From: Endomicrobium sp.
GTDB lineage: Bacteria > Elusimicrobiota > Endomicrobiia > Endomicrobiales > Endomicrobiaceae
DNA length: 8,973 nt
Direction of reading: 5' to 3'
NCBI GenBank assembly: GCA_031273645.1
Contig: JAISRM010000003.1
Span: 1-8,973, forward strand
A program made the position numbers and the translations under genes. Positions 1-7,500 of the stretch are shown piece by piece. How positions within the stretch are numbered: position 1 is the stretch's first letter; each line of letters opens with the position of its first letter. A model generated the notes under the pieces. That model saw only the letters and a list, made by a program, of their open reading frames with translations, was not told where the DNA came from and searched no databases.

Positions 1-165
1 AAAAAAAATAAAATAAAAGTTTTTATCCCGTCTCTTAGTTACTGCACCGACAATGCCGCAATGATAGGATGCGCGGCTTACTTTAAACAAAAAGTCTGCG
101 GACTTAAGTATCCGCAGGATTCTTTTAAATCCAACCCGTCGCTGCGGCTTGAAAACTGGGCGTAA
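1..165 (+). CDS. tsaD: tRNA N6-adenosine threonylcarbamoyltransferase TsaD, C-terminal end (5' partial)
   Basis: The first frame is open from base 1 to a TAA at 163-165 and encodes the last 54 residues of a protein whose start lies outside the window. The diagnostic stretch is VFIPSLSYCTDNAAMIG (bases 19-69). It matches the conserved C-terminal TsaD/Kae1 motif in which the Asp of CTDN helps bind the active-site metal. The tail NPSLRLENWA also fits family ends. From family knowledge, TsaD works in the cytoplasm with TsaB and TsaE to transfer the threonylcarbamoyl group from TC-AMP to A37 of ANN-decoding tRNAs (t6A). The dus gene follows 19 nt later on the same strand, so two tRNA-modification genes are probably co-transcribed. 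The fragment is short, but the motif is hard to mistake. Confidence 0.88.
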   Translation, partial: KKNKIKVFIPSLSYCTDNAAMIGCAAYFKQKVCGLKYPQDSFKSNPSLRLENWA

Positions 166-184
166 ATGCGGCCTCTTTTTAACA

Positions 185-1180
185 ATGAATAAACTAAAAA
201 TCGGAAATGTCGAATTAACTAATAATATAATTCTTGCGCCTATGGCGGGAATTACGGATCTTCCTTTAAGGCTTTTGGCAAAAGAAGGCGGCGCAGGTCT
301 TGTCTATACCGAAATGGTTTCCGCAAGAGCTTTGGTTTACGGCGACGATAAAACAAAAAAACTTTTGCTTATGCGCGACAAAGAGCGTCCCGTTGCCGTA
401 CAGATATTTGGCGGGGACGCTTATTTTATGGGAGAAGCCGCAAAGATAGTCAGTTCTATGGGAGCCGATATTATAGATATAAATTTAGGCTGTCCGGTGA
501 GAAAAATAGCTAAAGCCGGAGCCGGCGCAAAGCTGCTTGAAAATGAAAAGCTTACGGCTTTGATACTTGAAGCTGTGGTAAAAAACTCCGAAGTTCCGGT
601 AAGCGTAAAAATAAGAATAGGTCTTGTTCCCGGACAAAACGTATCTGCAGAAATTATAGACATAGCGCAAAAAACCGGAATTAAAATGGTCGCCGTACAT
701 GCAAGGCCGGCTTCAAACGGACATTCGGGAGAGCCTGATATAGCGGCTTTTGAAGAGGCGTGCGCCTGCGCTAAAATACCGATAATTGCAAACGGAGGCA
801 TTACTGATGCAGAGACTGCAAAGAGATTTGCTTTGATTAAGGGGTGCGCCGGTCTTATGATAGGAAGAGGAGCTTTGGGAAATTACTCTATTTTTTCAAG
901 ATTAAATTCATTTCTTCAAAAAGGCGTTTTCCCTCCGGAACCTTCGACGAGTGAAAAAATACAATGGCTAAAAAAACACGCGCTGCTTGCGGCCGGACAT
1001 TACGGCGAAAAAAAAGGACTTGTAATTATGCGCAAAGTTTTTCACTATTACGTTAAAGACATGCCTAATGCCGCAAAGCTTAGAGCGGCGTTTAATTCTC
1101 TAACTGACATAAACGGCTTTAATGAAGTTTTGCGCAAAATGACGGATAACGCCGCGCTTTTAAGCGTAGAACGCAAATGA
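185..1180 (+). CDS. dusB: tRNA-dihydrouridine synthase, DusB type
   Basis: This 331-residue FMN enzyme of the Dus family reduces uridines in the tRNA D-loop to dihydrouridine using NADPH. Visible motifs are the FMN-barrel start LAPMAGITD (residues 18-25), the catalytic cysteine in NLGCP (Cys103), VKIRIG (141-146) with the conserved Lys and Arg, a HAR motif (172-174), IANGGI (201-206) and the phosphate-binding MIGRGALGN (225-233). A C-terminal helical tRNA-binding part follows. The length is normal for DusB. I chose the ATG at 185 because family members begin just before the KIGN segment. An in-frame TTG at 149 would add 12 residues but lies inside tsaD. No Shine-Dalgarno sequence is visible before either start. 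HARP and NGGI replace the HGRT and NGDI common in DusB, so the exact Dus subgroup is less certain than the family. Confidence 0.9.
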   Translation: MNKLKIGNVELTNNIILAPMAGITDLPLRLLAKEGGAGLVYTEMVSARALVYGDDKTKKLLLMRDKERPVAVQIFGGDAYFMGEAAKIVSSMGADIIDINLGCPVRKIAKAGAGAKLLENEKLTALILEAVVKNSEVPVSVKIRIGLVPGQNVSAEIIDIAQKTGIKMVAVHARPASNGHSGEPDIAAFEEACACAKIPIIANGGITDAETAKRFALIKGCAGLMIGRGALGNYSIFSRLNSFLQKGVFPPEPSTSEKIQWLKKHALLAAGHYGEKKGLVIMRKVFHYYVKDMPNAAKLRAAFNSLTDINGFNEVLRKMTDNAALLSVERK

Positions 1181-1186
1181 TTTAGA

Positions 1187-1242
1187 AAAATGCGCAATGC
1201 TTTGCGGCGCGGCGTTATATTTGAGCCTGTACGTCGCATTTT
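1187..1242. terminator. Possible bidirectional terminator structure between convergent genes
   Basis: The 65-bp gap between the convergent dus and outer-membrane protein genes has an 8-bp perfect inverted repeat (AAAATGCG at 1187-1194 and CGCATTTT at 1235-1242). It encloses a small hairpin, CGCAA-TGCT-TTGCG (1193-1206), which overlaps the left arm by two bases. The outer stem is followed by a short T run in both directions (TTTTT reading minus, TTTT reading plus). The loop of about 40 nt is long for a classical intrinsic terminator, so this is only a candidate. Position is the best argument for it. Confidence 0.3.
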
Positions 1243-1245
1243 AAA

Positions 1246-1893
1246 TTATATAAGTACGGTCAATCCGACCCCTATGGCTTGAACGCCTTTGCTGAGTTCG
1301 GCCTTGATATCCTTAATCGACGACGAATTTATCTTCACATTCGGCAGCGAAAGATATGTATATTTAACGTTTACCATCAGAGATTTCATAATCTTTATAT
1401 TCATCCCTCCCTGAAGCTGCCATGAAAAACCGTTTTTATTAACTTCATCTTTTATGCCTTTGTAGCTTACGTTAAGATTAGGCGAACCGACTCCGGCGCC
1501 GGCTCCGATAAAAGGCGTAACGCAGGCTTCCTGCATGTCCCAAAAATCAAATATGAGATTTGCAAAAACGCCTCTTGACTTATACTCAACGGTGCTGTCG
1601 GTCGAGTTTGTCTTAAAACTGTTTTGGGTCATAACCATGTATTGAGCTTCAGCTCTTACTCTTGAACCTAATCTGTAACCGGCTACCGCATCATATCTTA
1701 TGTCGGAAAGCGATTTATCGTTGCTTTTGGAAGCGTTGGAATCGCTGTAAGAAAAATCTTTAAAATTTACTGAAAGATTTCCTCCAAGATAGACTCTGCT
1801 TATTGAGCTTTCGGCGCCTTCGGCATAAGACGTTCCCGCCGCAACTGCCGCCGCAATTGCAATACAGCAAACTACGCGTACAAATTTCTTCAT
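1246..1893 (-). CDS. Small outer-membrane beta-barrel protein (porin-like family)
   Basis: The product is a 215-residue protein with a clear Sec signal peptide. It starts with basic MKKFVRV, then a hydrophobic core, with likely cleavage after SYA near residue 24. The mature part alternates polar and hydrophobic residues in amphipathic strands rich in Gly and aromatics, for example RVYLGGNLSVNF, RAEAQYMVM, GVFANLIFDFW, VTPFIGAGAGVG and GFSWQLQGGMNIKI. This is typical of an eight-stranded OMP_b-brl/OmpA-like barrel. The TPFIGAGAGVG segment recurs widely in such surface antigens. There is no periplasmic domain. The last residue is Ile rather than the usual aromatic, which is slightly atypical for BAM substrates. 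The start is supported by a strong G-rich ribosome site 4 nt upstream. The ligand or function cannot be read from the sequence. The gene is monocistronic, convergent with dus and divergent from the secretion locus. Confidence 0.8.
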   Translation of the reverse strand: MKKFVRVVCCIAIAAAVAAGTSYAEGAESSISRVYLGGNLSVNFKDFSYSDSNASKSNDKSLSDIRYDAVAGYRLGSRVRAEAQYMVMTQNSFKTNSTDSTVEYKSRGVFANLIFDFWDMQEACVTPFIGAGAGVGSPNLNVSYKGIKDEVNKNGFSWQLQGGMNIKIMKSLMVNVKYTYLSLPNVKINSSSIKDIKAELSKGVQAIGVGLTVLI

Positions 1894-1896
1894 ACA

Positions 1897-1903
1897 TCCC
1901 CCT
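1897..1903 (-). promoter_or_regulatory. Ribosome binding site of the outer-membrane barrel gene
   Basis: On the minus strand AGGGGGA lies just before the ATG at 1893, with four bases between the G run and the start codon. It fixes the start and shows that this genome does use Shine-Dalgarno pairing for some genes, unlike the starts at 185, 2359, 2795 and 4530. Confidence 0.65.
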
Positions 1904-1957
1904 TTTAAATACGACTAAATTACTCGTTTTAATTTGGGTTTGTTTGAAATGCAGATA

Positions 1958-1991
1958 AAAATTTCGCGCGTTTTTTCACGTTTGAAATTTT
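1958..1991. repeat. Inverted repeat upstream of the barrel gene (possible operator)
   Basis: AAAATTTC at 1958-1965 and GAAATTTT at 1984-1991 form a perfect 8-bp inverted repeat with an 18-nt spacer. The start codon of the minus-strand barrel gene lies 65-98 bases away. A direct GTTTGAAAT copy at 1942-1950 repeats part of the right arm. The placement suits a regulator site or a leader hairpin, but AT-rich DNA produces such repeats by chance. Confidence 0.25.
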
Positions 1992-2141
1992 ATTTCCGGA
2001 TAATTTGTCCGGCGAATCAGAAAATCTTCATAAGGTTAAAACGGTCAGCAATGAGAACTTCGGAAGAGTCCGGCGCAACGGGGATAAAACAGCAAAGCCA
2101 AGCAATAAGCAAGAAGAATCAAGAAGTAAGAAATATTATTG

Positions 2142-2161
2142 GTTAGAATGAGTTAGAATGA
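2142..2161. repeat. Perfect 10-bp tandem direct repeat
   Basis: GTTAGAATGA occurs twice with no spacer (2142-2151 and 2152-2161), about 200 bp upstream of the promoter for the secretion locus. The period is close to one helical turn, so two identical faces would be presented to a DNA-binding protein. No function is demonstrated. Confidence 0.5.
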
Positions 2162-2251
2162 TTAATTTCCGCAAAACATAACAAACAAACTCTAATCATA
2201 TCGAGTATTAATCCAAAAATTCTATTATATTAATCCCCAAAAGTCAAATGC

Positions 2252-2305
2252 TTTTTTTGCTTTTTTTTTGCTCCCTTTTTTTGTGTCTTTTTTGTATGCT
2301 TTTTT
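2252..2305. promoter_or_regulatory. Five phased T-tracts (predicted bent DNA / UP-like element)
   Basis: Runs of 7, 9, 7, 6 and 6 T occupy 2252-2258, 2261-2269, 2276-2282, 2288-2293 and 2300-2305. Their centres are spaced about 10, 14, 11.5 and 12 bp, close to the helical repeat. From established knowledge, A/T-tracts in phase bend DNA, can exclude nucleosome-like proteins or recruit H-NS-type proteins, and can bind the RNA-polymerase alpha C-terminal domain. The array ends about 40 bp before the extended -10 box at 2344, so it is well placed to modulate the promoter of the secretion locus. Regulation itself is inference. Confidence 0.5.
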
Positions 2306-2343
2306 GGGACACCTCTTAAAATTGGGAATTTATTTTCAAAAAT

Positions 2344-2352
2344 TGCTATGAT
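2344..2352 (+). promoter_or_regulatory. Extended -10 promoter element of the secretion locus
   Basis: TGCTATGAT (TG at 2344-2345, TATGAT at 2347-2352) matches a sigma-70 extended -10 element. A weak -35 candidate, TTGGGA at 2322-2327, lies 19 bp upstream, which is longer than ideal. This is tolerable because extended -10 promoters need little -35 contact. The predicted start of transcription, about seven bases after the -10, falls on or next to A2359, the first base of the downstream ATG. The transcript would then be leaderless, which agrees with the lack of any Shine-Dalgarno sequence there. Confidence 0.5.
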
Positions 2353-2358
2353 TTTTAC

Positions 2359-2805
2359 ATGAAACTGAAAGCGTTATTGTTAATTATCCCGCTTCTTCTT
2401 TTATTTCATTATCCGCCTGCGTTTTCTGAGGCGGCTAAAAATCCAAAGTATTCCGTAGTGTTTAAAAATAAAGTTTTTTTTGACATTTCAAAAAGCAATT
2501 TAGAGCCTGCCGCAGTTAAAGTACTTGAAAATTTCTCATCTTTGATCAAAAAATTTCCTGAAAATCAAATAGTCATAGAAGGTTATGCAGATTCAAGCGG
2601 AGTTGAAAAAGCAAACCGCCGGCTGTCTTTTCAAAGGGCGGAGTCTGTATATAATTTTCTTTTAAAACAAGGCATAGAGAAAGACAGGCTGCATTTTACC
2701 GGTTTTGGCACGCTTAACGCTGCGGGGGATAATGCAACTGACCGCGGCAGAAAAAACAACAGACGCGCAGAGATCATAGTTCTAAAATTTGATTATGAAA
2801 ATTAA
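2359..2805 (+). CDS. Periplasmic OmpA-C-domain peptidoglycan-binding protein
   Basis: The 148-residue product has a Sec signal peptide (residues 1 to about 23, KLK then a long Leu/Ile run) and then almost only an OmpA C-terminal domain. Seen directly are VFFDISKSNLEPAAVKVL (39-56), IEGYADSSG (73-81), LSFQRAESV (89-97) and NNRRAEI (133-139). Asp78 and Arg93 are 15 residues apart, like the diaminopimelate-binding Asp/Arg pair of OmpA-family domains. There is no membrane barrel and no lipobox cysteine, so the protein should be a soluble periplasmic wall binder, unless the signal stays uncleaved as an inner-membrane anchor. It leads an operon with tpsB (11-nt overlap), which suggests a role in anchoring or stabilising the surface apparatus. 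Its start lacks a ribosome site but is fixed by the signal peptide. Confidence 0.87.
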   Translation: MKLKALLLIIPLLLLFHYPPAFSEAAKNPKYSVVFKNKVFFDISKSNLEPAAVKVLENFSSLIKKFPENQIVIEGYADSSGVEKANRRLSFQRAESVYNFLLKQGIEKDRLHFTGFGTLNAAGDNATDRGRKNNRRAEIIVLKFDYEN

Positions 2806-4528
2806 AACGATTATCACTTTGGTTATCTTATCAGCCGTTAATATAAATCTTTTCGGAGCGCAAAGCCCCGACGAAATTCAAAGAAATATTGACGCCTATT
2901 ATCAAGACCGCTTAAGGCAGTTTGAAATTCAAAACAGAACGAGCATTTCAAAAGAAAAAGAAACCCCGCAAAGTCCGCCGGAACAAAAACTTTCGTCGGT
3001 GAAAAAACTTTTTAAAGAAATAATAGTCAAACATTCCGGCGTAAGAGGCATATCTTGGAGAAAAATCAATAAATTGACGGCAAAATATAAAAATATTCCT
3101 ATGAGTTATGACGATATAACGGCGCTTCAAAATGAAATACAGCAAATATTTCTTGCCGCAGGATATTCGTCTGCAAGGGTTTATATAGATTCAGAAGCTT
3201 TTTCCCGGGATATTCTTGAATATCCCGTTTTTGAAGGAAATATTGAAAAACTCGCCTTTAAACGTAAAAGCGGACGCAAATACGGACGTTTAGCGCAGGC
3301 GCTGCAATCTTTCTCGTTTTACCCTTTTGCAAAAGACAGCCTTTTAAATATTAAAGATTTAGACCAAGGCATTGAGCAAATGAACCGCCTTTCGACAGGC
3401 AATGCGGTCTTAACAATTGTCCCCGGAGACAAAGACGGTTATTCTGTTGTTGAAATTACAAACAATGCCAAAAACAGATTTATCATTTCTTTAGGCGCAG
3501 ATAACAGCGGCGCGCAGAGCAACGGTCTTTACAGGGGCAATTCCTCAATTTCTGCCGACAATCTTTTAATGCTGAACGACAATATATCGTTTAGTTATTC
3601 AAGAAATATTGACGGCATAGATAAAGATAAATCTTCAAACAATTATTTTGCCTCTTTTAGCATTCCTTTCGGATATTTTACTTTTATGGCGTCTTCTTTT
3701 TACAGCGATTATTCAGTTCCCGCAGGGCTTTCCGTAGGAGATTACACGACCGACGGCGCGACAAAAAACAGTAATATAAGTCTTGAGACTATTATAAAAC
3801 GCTCTGATGGATATAAAATTTCAGCCGGAGCAGAAGGTTCTTTAAAAGAAACGGTTAATAATGTTGCAGGCGAAAAAGTAGATGTTTCAAGCAGAAAACT
3901 CAGCATAGCTTCTGTATTTCTTACGCACACGCAAAGTTTAAACGGCGGCAATGTCTATTCAAAAGTTTCTTATAACCGCGGATTAGATTGTTTTGACGCT
4001 GTCAAAAATACTCCCGAGTCTTTAAATTCTCCAAAGGGGCAGTTTTATTCAGTATCTTTATATGCTCAATATATGCAGTATTTCAAAGTTCCTTTTACTT
4101 CTTTTACATTAAATTATTCTTTAGCGCTCAACGCTCAGTATTCGCCGGATATTTTATATTCGTCCGAGCAAACGGCTATCGGCGGGCAGAGTTCTGTCAG
4201 AGGGTTTAAAGAAGGCAGCGTTAGCGGCGACAGCGGCGCATATGTAAAAAATACTTTAAGTTTTAATTTGTCTGAGATTTTTAAAAGAAACGGTTTCTTT
4301 AATTTGCTGTCTGCAACAAAAATAAGCGCTTTTTTTGACAGCGGATACGCGCGTCACGCAGCTTACGGCAAAGATTACCAGCTTTCCGGCGGCGGCGCAG
4401 GCGTTTCTTATAACTCAAAATATTTTAATGTAAACGGAGTTTGGAGCAGAGCGATACTTAATCGTTCCGATTTAGCCTATGAGGGTAATGTTTTCTATTT
4501 TAACATTGAGGGGAAAATTTATTTTTAA
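2795..4528 (+). CDS. TpsB/FhaC-family two-partner-secretion outer-membrane transporter
   Basis: The 577-residue product has the full FhaC/ShlB layout. A signal peptide (1 to about 22) is followed by an amphipathic helix (about 26-48) like the FhaC H1 plug and a Ser/Pro/Lys linker. POTRA1 (about 70-135) contains the typical AAGYSSARVYI. POTRA2 (about 145-225) contains the hallmark LNIKDLDQGIEQMNRL (184-199) and a VPGDKDGYSVVEI end. A 16-stranded barrel completes the protein. DNSG (236-239), the L6-loop VRGF (468-471) that plugs the pore, and FFDSG (513-517) are all present, and the final residue is Phe. The length is normal. It should export a TpsA protein through the outer membrane (type Vb); the candidate partner is the gene at 7972. 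The ATG at 2795 overlaps the previous stop by 11 nt, has no ribosome site and is probably translationally coupled. A TTG at 2789 would add two residues. Confidence 0.92.
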   Translation: MKIKTIITLVILSAVNINLFGAQSPDEIQRNIDAYYQDRLRQFEIQNRTSISKEKETPQSPPEQKLSSVKKLFKEIIVKHSGVRGISWRKINKLTAKYKNIPMSYDDITALQNEIQQIFLAAGYSSARVYIDSEAFSRDILEYPVFEGNIEKLAFKRKSGRKYGRLAQALQSFSFYPFAKDSLLNIKDLDQGIEQMNRLSTGNAVLTIVPGDKDGYSVVEITNNAKNRFIISLGADNSGAQSNGLYRGNSSISADNLLMLNDNISFSYSRNIDGIDKDKSSNNYFASFSIPFGYFTFMASSFYSDYSVPAGLSVGDYTTDGATKNSNISLETIIKRSDGYKISAGAEGSLKETVNNVAGEKVDVSSRKLSIASVFLTHTQSLNGGNVYSKVSYNRGLDCFDAVKNTPESLNSPKGQFYSVSLYAQYMQYFKVPFTSFTLNYSLALNAQYSPDILYSSEQTAIGGQSSVRGFKEGSVSGDSGAYVKNTLSFNLSEIFKRNGFFNLLSATKISAFFDSGYARHAAYGKDYQLSGGGAGVSYNSKYFNVNGVWSRAILNRSDLAYEGNVFYFNIEGKIYF

Positions 4529-4529
4529 A

Positions 4530-7500
4530 ATGAAAAAGGTAATTTTATTGTTATTGTTGATTTCTGTATTTTGCGTTAGCGTTTCGCTTTCTAAAGCGCT
4601 GCCGTCTGCGGGCGATTTAACCGCCGGCGCAAATTATGCGCCCGATAATAATTACGACTCCTATATTGATTTAGTTTTGCCCGTAGCAGGCAATAATACT
4701 TCTTTTATTTTTCTTGCTCCGCGCGCAAGCGTGACGGGAAAAAGCATTTTTGAAAGCGCGGAAAACGAATTTAACATAGGCGTCGGCTATCGTAAGTTTT
4801 TGCAAAATTTTGCCGGCGGTTCAATAATAGGCGTAAACGCGTATTACGACGCAAGAAAATCGCTTTTGTCAAATGATTATAATCAGGCGGGCGCGGGTCT
4901 GGAGTTTTTAAGCAATTACGTTGATTTCAGGCTGAACGGTTATTTGCCGTTTGGAAATGACGGGCGTTTTTTAGAAAAAATTTACAATGTTTTTGAAAAC
5001 CACAATATAGCCGCATCATATTATTATGAGATAGCAATGCGCGGTTTTGATTCTGAGCTGGGCTTTAAACTTCCTATTCCTAAAATTTTAGGAGCGCTCA
5101 GGCTCTTTGGCGGATATTATTATTTTGAATCTAAAACGATAGACAGAATTTACTCCGGTTTTAAAGCAAGAGCAGAGTATAAGCCTATAAAATTTTTGAC
5201 CTTAACATACAGTTTCTATCAAGACGAGCAGCTTTTAGGCGCAAGCTGGCAGGCAGGCGCTGCGCTCAGCTTTCCTTTTGATTTAAGAACGCTTTTGCAG
5301 GCAAAAAATCCTTTTGAAAAAACAGTTTTAACTTCTAATAATGTAAAAGACAGAATGGGCGAAATTGTTCAAAGGGATATGCATGTAAGGGTTTATCAGG
5401 AAAGGCAAAAACGTTTTGACGATGTTGTTTTAGACGAAGACGAAGAGCCTTATTATTTTACCGTAGTAAGCCCAAACGGCTTAGGCGACGGGACATTTGC
5501 AAATCCCGCAAGTCTGCAAAACGGCGTTGAATTAAGTAAAGAAGTTTCGGCAAACACGGCGGTTTTATTCTTTTTAGACGGCGTATATAATCAAAGCCAA
5601 ACGCTTGATTTAAGCGGACATCAAGCTAAAAATGTTTTGCTTGCAGGCGCTCAAGAATTGCTTTATAGGGAAATTGACGTCAGCGCTATATCAAACCAAA
5701 CCCCGATCATTGTCGTTACGGCGCCTGATATAACTTTATTTAAGGCAGATAATTGGCAAGCCGGCAATTGGACGGTAGCCGCGATCGAATTTGAAGGCAA
5801 TGCAAAAACAGGGACGGCTTTTGAAATTTCAAATTCTTCGGGAACGGTTGAGTTTAACAATAACAGCTTTACGAATTTTGGCGCGGGCATTAAAATAATA
5901 AACTCGCAAACGCCGGTATCAGCCTACAATAATATAATAAGTTCAAACGCCGTAGGCATTCATATTTTTGGCGGTTCGGCGGTTTTAGAGCAAAATATTT
6001 TATCCCAAAATTCAAACGCCGCCGTATTTGCAGAAAATTCAAACGCCGCCGAAATACTTTCAAATAAAATCGTTTCAAATAATATCGGCGTAAAAATAAG
6101 CGGCGCGCAAAATACGCATATATCAAACAATGAATTGACCGACAACGGCTTATACGGCGTGTCGTCTTTTAATTCAATCGATACGGCAATAGACGCCAAC
6201 ATAATAAATTTCAACGGCGCAAGCGGCATTTTTTCGCAGCAGGATCTAAAAATGCAGATTTTGAGCAATCAAATAGAGTCAAATTTTACAGACGGCATTG
6301 AGATAATAAATTCTTCGGGAAGCTATGTTTCTTTAAATGTTTTGCAGTTAAACGGCGCAAACGGAATTAATGCAGTTCAATATAATTACGGCAATATAAT
6401 AAATAATGCTTTTGCCTCAAATGCTGCTGCGGGGATTGAAATTAACGGCGCGCAGTATTTGGAAATTTCCGATAATGACGTAAATTCAAACGGAACTTTT
6501 GGAGTATCATTAAGCGGCGCGCTTGAAGCGATAGCGATCTCAAACAATATAGAAGGAAACGCCGCTAACGCCATAAACGTAACTTTGTCGCAAAGAATTT
6601 TTATAGAAGGAAATAATATTATAAATAATACCGGCAACGGAATTTTTGCAGACAGCGTCGGGCAATTTTATGTAAACTCTAATACTGTATTGCAGAACCG
6701 TCAAAACGGCGTCTTATTGCAAAACTCGTCTAATGTTTTTGTTTACGACAATACGGCTTCTGAAAACGAAACGGGGATATATATGTTTAACGTTTCAACG
6801 TTTAGCATTCAGGATAATTCTTTTTTAAACAGCGGCAATTTTGGAATATACGCTTCTTCTGTTTCCTGCGGCGATTGGACAAACAACCGCATTGAAGATA
6901 ATTTAAACGACGGCGCAATGTTTAGCAATGTAAAAAATACGGTTTTTAGCGAAAATATTTTTGCTTTTAATGCCGGACGGGGAGTTGTTTTTAACGGCGT
7001 TTATGAAAGCACATTTTCTGCAAACAGAATTACGACAAACGATTCAGACGGCATATATCTGTCAAATGCTCAAAATTCGCTTATTTCAGGCAATACCGTT
7101 GACAGAAACAAAGGAAACGCCATAATTTATCAGCAAGGCGGCGGCGTTCAGATAAACGCAAATAACATCTATTACAATGAGCAAACGGGTATTATTATAC
7201 ATGGTTCAAATATAAGCGTTTCAAACAATATAATATATGCAAACAATGAGGGGATCAGAGCTGAAAACGTTTCAAATATTAAATTATTCAACAACGATAT
7301 TTCCTCGTCTGGCGCCGGAGGAATTTATCTGTCAAATATAAGCGTTTCAAGCGTAAGCAATAATACGGTTTATGAAAACGGCGGATACGGCGGCATTTAT
7401 GCTTCAAATTTGTCAGAAATACTTTTATATAATAATTATGTTAACAATAATTCAAACACAGGAATAACCGTAATAAACGCCGATAATTCAACGCTGCAAG

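Larger units (their letters stand above)
1894..2358. other. 465-bp divergent intergenic region without a recognisable gene
   Basis: This separates the minus-strand barrel gene from the plus-strand secretion locus. A 70-codon TTG-started frame at 1934-2146 shows no family resemblance, no ribosome site and a low-complexity K/Q/S tail, so I do not call it a gene. Visible structure includes an 8-bp inverted repeat AAAATTTC/GAAATTTT (1958-1965 and 1984-1991), a repeated GTTTGAAAT (1942-1950 and 1980-1988), a small CCGGA/TCCGG hairpin (1996-2012) and a perfect 10-bp tandem repeat (2142-2161). The right-hand part holds phased T-tracts and a promoter, listed separately. I looked for known riboswitch cores on both strands and did not find a convincing match. 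Confidence 0.55.

Noticed and set aside
149..184. TTG start adding 12 residues to dus
   Set aside because: It lies inside tsaD, has no ribosome site, and the added residues are absent from the normal family start.
421..1239. Minus-strand frames opposite dus
   Set aside because: They overlap a clearly recognisable enzyme and have no recognisable domains.
2040..2115. Possible riboswitch (cyclic-di-GMP or cobalamin-like), suggested by CCGGCGCAACGGGG and GCAAAGCC
   Set aside because: The short words resemble parts of known cores but the order, spacing and pairing stems do not fit, and the downstream promoter is too far and separate.
1934..2146. 70-codon TTG-started frame on the plus strand in the divergent gap
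   Set aside because: No ribosome site, no family resemblance, a low-complexity C terminus and a rare start; it looks like chance.
5663..6637. Several minus-strand frames opposite the beta-helix adhesin
   Set aside because: Shadows of the coil repeats; products are hydrophobic or Arg/Tyr-rich low-complexity with no ribosome sites.
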